Shown here in pieces: positions 60,319 to 64,000 of a stretch of DNA of 64,000 nt. Made by a program: the position numbers and the translations under genes. Position 1 is the first letter of the stretch. Every line of letters begins with the position of its first letter. The notes below the pieces were generated by a model. It searched no databases. It was not told the DNA's origin and worked only from the letters and a program-made list of their open reading frames with translations. The DNA is from Flavisolibacter nicotianae (GTDB lineage: Bacteria; Bacteroidota; Bacteroidia; Chitinophagales; Chitinophagaceae), in NCBI RefSeq assembly GCF_003628535.1, contig NZ_RBCI01000009.1, positions 93,029 to 157,028 of the forward strand. Direction: 5' to 3'.

Positions 60319-60352
60319 CAAAGTGTCTATCAATTATCGCCTCGCAGGTGAC

Positions 60353-60733
60353 CTAGGAGGTGGGATTTTGCCCATCATAATCACTTCCTGTAACACCTTT
60401 CTTTGGATGGAGGTCCGAACCCATTCCATGCCGGAAACCCGAATTATGCCCGGCGCCGCCGGCTGCCTGGTCATCCATATCGGCGAAGCCGCCACTGCGA
60501 ACACCCGATGCGTCATTGGGTGTGTAATTCATCCCTTTTGTTCTGTCGGTACCAAACGCACCGGGACCACTTTCACCGCTGCTACTTGTCTGTTGATCAG
60601 TGTCCTTTAAATCATTCAAATCCATATCCGGATTGCCCTGCACCTCACGAATAACCTCCCTTGTTGTCATTGGATCGTCCTGGTCAGCTGTTCTGCGCTC
60701 TTCGATTCTGTTTTTTCTATTCTTTTCTTCCAT
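60353..60733 (-). CDS. Hydrophilic disordered protein (126 aa)
   Basis: A 126-residue protein starting MEEKNRKNRIEERR, highly charged in the first half and Gly/Ser/Asp/Asn-rich in the second (SSSGESGPGAFGTDR, DDQAAGGAGHNSG). It is predicted to be disordered, like the small proteins at 11696 and 24886. It has a GGYAY element upstream and a strong terminator downstream, so transcription is well supported. Function unknown. Confidence 0.6.
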   Translation of the reverse strand: MEEKNRKNRIEERRTADQDDPMTTREVIREVQGNPDMDLNDLKDTDQQTSSSGESGPGAFGTDRTKGMNYTPNDASGVRSGGFADMDDQAAGGAGHNSGFRHGMGSDLHPKKGVTGSDYDGQNPTS

Positions 60734-61054
60734 CGTTCAATATTTAAAGGTTTATCAATAAAATAATACCTCTTAATAACCGGGGCGGTAATGTGGTGGA
60801 GATCGCTGCAATAAATGCAGCAAAAAGATCGCTGGCTATAGTTTGTAAAGCCACAAATTGTGCCGTATTTGTTTGCCGGCAAAATGGGAGGAAAGCGAAC
60901 AGTGCCTTTCAATAAGTAGGAACTAAATCTGCGCAGAAAATGGAAGGACTTGACATCGTTTTTGAAGCAGAACTGTCTTGCTGTTTGCGTTGGAATTCAT
61001 GAAGATCAACATTGCCAACAATCGGGTTACAGGAAGGGATTGCATGCCTAGCGT
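60734..61054. other. Interval between the disordered-protein gene and GMC oxidoreductase gene
   Basis: About 320 bases without a gene. It contains the GGYAY element (site 11) for the leftward small gene and no obvious terminator for the GMC gene. Confidence 0.4.
60756..60771 (-). promoter_or_regulatory. GGYAY-N5-TT element, site 11
   Basis: On the leftward strand AGGTATTATTTTATTG, about 22 bases before the start codon at 60733. It is the weakest of the set at the -12 side. Confidence 0.25.
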
Positions 61055-62755
61055 TCACAGGTTCATCTTCTTCATTTCCCTGACGGCATGATCACAGGCC
61101 CTGGCGATCAATGCCATATAGGTAAGAGAGGGATTGACGCAAGATCCTGACGTCATACAGGATCCATCTGTAATAAAGACGTTGGGCACTTCGTGCATTT
61201 GATTGAACCTGTTCAGTACCGAGGTACCGGGATCGTTTCCCATGCGGGCAATTCCCATTTCGTGGTTGGCATTGCCGGGAAACGAAATACTCCCCCTGAC
61301 GGAAACGTTTTTGAAGCCAGACGCGTCCAGTATCTCTTTGCCTGTTTCCACCACATCTGCATGCATGGCTTTCTCGTTTTCTTTAAACGCACAGTCGACG
61401 GCAATCAGCGGACGCCCCCATTGGTCTTTTTTGTCTTTGTTCAAGGTGATGCGGTTCTCCTGGTACGGCAAACATTCGCCAAAGGCATACAGGCTCATTT
61501 GCCAGTGCCCTAATTCAGATAAGGTTTCTTTCAGCGCTGCGCCAACCGGAATGTCGCTTTGATGCCGCGAACGGTAGGCGTTGCCACCAAAATGATAACC
61601 ACGAACAAAACCCGGGTGCTGAGCTGCCACATTTCGAAAGCGTGGAATGTAAATGTTGGTAGGCCGGCGGCCATAGTAATAACTGTCTTCGAAACCATCG
61701 ACCTGCGCCGAAAACGTAAGTCCTTTGTGGTGATCCATCAGGTTGCGGCCCACCTGGTCGCTGCCGTTCCCAAGCCCGGTTGCAAAACGGGAAGAGATTG
61801 AATTCAATAAGATGGAAGCAGTGGCTACCGTGGAAGCATTGAGGAAAATAAGCTTTGCATAAAACTCCTCGGTTTGTTTGGTCGCCGTATCGATGATTTC
61901 AACACCACTTGCTTTTTGCTTTTGCTCATCGTACAGTACCCGGTTCACCAGCGAATGCGGCCGTACGGTAAGATTGCCCGTATCGTAAGCGGCCGGAATG
62001 GTGCTGGCATTGGTGCTGAAATAAGCGCCGTAAGGGCAGCCGCGGTGGCAAAGATCACGGGCCTGGCACTGCCCACGGCCTTTCACTGGCTTGGTTAGGT
62101 TGGCGGTTCGGCCTATAATCACGTTCCGGTCTTGAAAGGATTTTTCCACCTGCACTTTGAAATGCTTTTCCACGCAGTTCATTTCAAATGGAGGTTGAAA
62201 CTGCCCATCCGGGATCACAGATATGCCGTCCCTGTTACCGCTGACGCCAATAAAGGACTCGACATAGTCGTACCATGGAGCGATGTCTTTATACCGGATT
62301 GGCCAATCTACGCCATGACCGTCTTTCAGGTTGGCTTCAAAATCAAGATCGCTCCATCGATAGCAGGCCCTTGCCCAAAGCAGCGAACGGCCGCCTACAA
62401 TGTCACCGCGTATCCAGTCGAAACGCTTGATCTCTTCGTAAGGATTCTCGCTGTCGTTAATGTAGAAATGTTTGTTGTCCTCGCGGTAAGAGTAATGGCG
62501 GCTCTGTATAAAGTTTTGCTTTTTATCTGCTTCACTTAAGTTCAGTCGGTGCAGGAATTCCCATGGCGCTTTGGTAGCAGTGGGATACTCGCCATGGGTC
62601 ACGTTGCGGCCCCTGTCAAGTAGTAATACCTTCAGCCCTTTTTCACATAATTCTTTGGCTGCCCAGCCGCCACTGATACCCGAACCAACAACTATAGCGT
62701 CATAGGTATTTTGCTTCCTTGCTTTTATATTGATGCGTGTTGAGTCGCCAGGCAT
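61055..62755 (-). CDS. GMC-family flavin oxidoreductase
   Basis: A 566-residue FAD enzyme. Rossmann motif GSGISGGWAAKEL (from about residue 24), RSLLWARACYRW, and a Cys-rich segment QCQARDLCHRGCPYG suggesting an iron-sulfur or disulfide site typical of sugar 3-dehydrogenase/gluconate-2-dehydrogenase large subunits. Catalytic His lies in GNANHEMGIARMG and the C-terminal NPSLTYMALIAR completes the fold. There is no obvious signal peptide. It likely oxidises a sugar to a keto-sugar and donates electrons to a cytochrome; the small subunit and cytochrome c partner are not adjacent. Confidence 0.9.
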   Translation of the reverse strand: MPGDSTRINIKARKQNTYDAIVVGSGISGGWAAKELCEKGLKVLLLDRGRNVTHGEYPTATKAPWEFLHRLNLSEADKKQNFIQSRHYSYREDNKHFYINDSENPYEEIKRFDWIRGDIVGGRSLLWARACYRWSDLDFEANLKDGHGVDWPIRYKDIAPWYDYVESFIGVSGNRDGISVIPDGQFQPPFEMNCVEKHFKVQVEKSFQDRNVIIGRTANLTKPVKGRGQCQARDLCHRGCPYGAYFSTNASTIPAAYDTGNLTVRPHSLVNRVLYDEQKQKASGVEIIDTATKQTEEFYAKLIFLNASTVATASILLNSISSRFATGLGNGSDQVGRNLMDHHKGLTFSAQVDGFEDSYYYGRRPTNIYIPRFRNVAAQHPGFVRGYHFGGNAYRSRHQSDIPVGAALKETLSELGHWQMSLYAFGECLPYQENRITLNKDKKDQWGRPLIAVDCAFKENEKAMHADVVETGKEILDASGFKNVSVRGSISFPGNANHEMGIARMGNDPGTSVLNRFNQMHEVPNVFITDGSCMTSGSCVNPSLTYMALIARACDHAVREMKKMNL

Positions 62756-62856
62756 CGAAAAATAATTTAAGGTATTTATAGAAGGATATTAGCTGCTCCT
62801 TTCGTTTGGCTTTGTTGTAAAAAAATAGTTTAGCTGTAAACCACAAACTAACCATT

Positions 62857-63780
62857 CTACCGACTGTTGAAATGGTTTTTCATTTTAACGGGGTAGTCGG
62901 CGAATGCGATTTCCGGCTCGGCAATTTCCGGGTGCCACAGCTTTTCCCATTCAAAGCTGTAATGCCCTTTATAACCACCTTTTGCCAGTGCATCGATCGC
63001 TTCAAAAATAGGAACGTCGCCTTCTCCGAGAAACGTGTATTGGATTTTGCCATCTATCAGTTTGGCGTCCTTGATATGCGTGTGCCTGATATAATTTTTT
63101 AATTGTCTGTAGGCTTCATCCGGCGGCTCTTTGGTGATCGTCCACATGTTTGCCACATCCCAAATCAAACCAACATTCGAATGTTTAGCAGCTTGCATGA
63201 TGGTTACCAGATCGTCTACCCTGACCGCATCACCATGGGTTTCCAGGAGCACCGTTACTTTTTTATCCCTGGCATAATCGCCTAGCTCCAACAATCCTTT
63301 ACTTATTAAATCTATGGTCTCGTTTTTTTCCTGCTCTTTTGGAAAATTATTCGGAAACACTCTTACGTAAGGGCAATCGAGTTGGTTGGCAAGATCGATG
63401 AAACGTTTTCCATCTGCCAAATTCTTTTGCCGTTCAGTTCCTTCGCGAAAGTGCAATGTTGTGGAAGAACCTAAATTCACAAAAAGCAAGCCTTTCTGTT
63501 TCATGATTGCAAGCGTTTTCTTCCTCGCTTCTTCTGAACGAAATTCTTCACAGAGTGGCAAATCCATTTGGCGGCGAATGCCTCTCACTTCAATGCCTTT
63601 GTAGCCATGTTGTGCAGCAAAATCAGTAATCTGCTGAAAAGACCAGTCGGGGCAACCCAATGTGGAAAAAGCTAAAACAGGCTCTGGTTTTCTACTAAAG
63701 CCAAGAACTGGACCTGCAGCCAACGCTGCTAAAAAAAATGAAGAATTCTGCAGAAACTGTTTACGGGAAATGGGGTTCAT
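62857..63780 (-). CDS. Sugar-phosphate isomerase/epimerase-like TIM barrel (second copy)
   Basis: A 307-residue exported protein; the leader (SRKQFLQNSSFFLAALAAGPVLGFS) is Tat-like. The barrel follows the xylose-isomerase-like pattern with GYKGIEVRG, a likely Glu/His metal site in LLETHGDAV, VGLIWDVANMW and HTHIKDAK, and a C-terminal YSFEWEKLW. It is similar in type to the 54655 protein, but a different subfamily by its motifs. It lies 101 bases before the GMC gene on the same strand, consistent with a joint keto-sugar pathway. Confidence 0.88.
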   Translation of the reverse strand: MNPISRKQFLQNSSFFLAALAAGPVLGFSRKPEPVLAFSTLGCPDWSFQQITDFAAQHGYKGIEVRGIRRQMDLPLCEEFRSEEARKKTLAIMKQKGLLFVNLGSSTTLHFREGTERQKNLADGKRFIDLANQLDCPYVRVFPNNFPKEQEKNETIDLISKGLLELGDYARDKKVTVLLETHGDAVRVDDLVTIMQAAKHSNVGLIWDVANMWTITKEPPDEAYRQLKNYIRHTHIKDAKLIDGKIQYTFLGEGDVPIFEAIDALAKGGYKGHYSFEWEKLWHPEIAEPEIAFADYPVKMKNHFNSR

Positions 63781-63881
63781 TGCGGAATGTGACTATTTAA
63801 AGTCCAACCAAGATACAGAATGACCTTTGAATGCGAGGCAAAGAAAGTCACCCTTCCTTTTCATTTTTCGGTGATGTGCAT

Positions 63882-63916
63882 AAAAAAAGCCTTTCATTTC
63901 TGAAAGGCTTTTTTTT
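63882..63916 (-). terminator. rRNA-operon terminator
   Basis: Perfect stem AAAAAAGCCTTTCA / TGAAAGGCTTTTTT, with T-runs on both sides, immediately 3' of the 5S gene on the leftward strand. Confidence 0.85.
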
Positions 63917-63923
63917 AATAAAT

Positions 63924-64000
63924 ATGGCAGTTACCTACTCTCCCGCATTGTGGTGCAGTACCATCGGCCATGAGGGGCTTAACTTCTCTGTTCGGAATGG
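63924..64000 (-). rRNA. rrf: 5S ribosomal RNA (3' part, truncated by window edge)
   Basis: Read leftwards, the sequence contains the conserved 5S elements CCGAACAGAGAAGTTAAGC, CCGATGGTACTGC and the 3' end GGGAGAGTAGGTAACTGCC. About 77 bases are present; the 5' third lies beyond 64000. The rRNA operon (23S, 5S) continues to the right and is transcribed leftwards. Confidence 0.95.

Overview
The window looks like a chromosomal segment from a member of the Bacteroidota, most likely the Chitinophagaceae. This rests on a SusC/SusD pair, TAnnTTTG-type -7 promoter boxes, a GH127/GH43/GH2 carbohydrate repertoire, DUF1501/PSD1-type proteins, a PE-LIG-POL LigD and generally weak Shine-Dalgarno sequences. 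No phage, insertion sequence, CRISPR array or tRNA was recognised. The right edge cuts into a 5S rRNA gene at the 3' end of an rRNA operon running leftwards.

Layout. 1-9.8 kb is housekeeping and metabolism: the end of a YbdK-type carboxylate-amine ligase, a small conserved protein, a lipoprotein alpha/beta hydrolase divergent from a secreted amidase/amidohydrolase pair, a class I glutamine amidotransferase, a hisIE-thioredoxin-like operon and a solitary sucC. 10-31 kb is a regulation, stress and genome-maintenance island. It holds a lone receiver protein, YtxH and holin-like envelope proteins, an rpoN / NtrC-type activator / degenerate ATPase / receiver-PAS-kinase operon, a YihY membrane protein, a Cys-rich four-helix protein, ferritin-like PA2169 and YciF proteins, a histone-H1-like DUF6496 protein with topoisomerase IB, a PNPOx-like protein with Ku, then LigD, a gluconolactonase-like protein, an aminotransferase and a DUF2892-SRPBCC protein. 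Many of these stress genes share an upstream element of the form GGYAY-N5-TT, resembling but not equal to a sigma-54 -24/-12 promoter.

31-35.3 kb is a decaying L-arabinose locus: a gutted araA remnant, an intact GH127 beta-L-arabinofuranosidase and a GH43 arabinanase split by a one-base change in an A7 run. 35.4-38 kb encodes a large outer-membrane protein whose N-terminal half carries CotH/Fam20-kinase-like motifs. 38-42 kb holds an ArsR regulator, small proteins, a gene-poor stretch with two leftward terminators (possible small RNAs) and a Nudix-fold regulator of the AraR/NrtR type with a dead Nudix box. 42.3-49.9 kb is a polysaccharide-utilisation locus (SusC, SusD, GH2 beta-galactosidase). 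50.3-63.8 kb looks like an oxidative sugar-catabolic region: PSD1 cytochrome, DUF1501 protein, two TIM-barrel sugar isomerases, a DUF2231-cytochrome c-LRR fusion, DUF1080 (3-keto-glycoside hydrolase-like) and a GMC oxidoreductase, interspersed with SIMPL, PhyH and small proteins.

How they fit together: the arabinan enzymes, the Nudix regulator and the SusCD-GH2 locus suggest an arabinogalactan-type glycan programme that is partly lost. The GMC/DUF1080/isomerase set suggests oxidation of sugars to 3-keto forms with electrons passed to periplasmic c-type cytochromes. The 10-31 kb island looks like a coordinately controlled stationary-phase or desiccation response with NHEJ repair. These functional links are inferences; the gene identities are from recognisable motifs.
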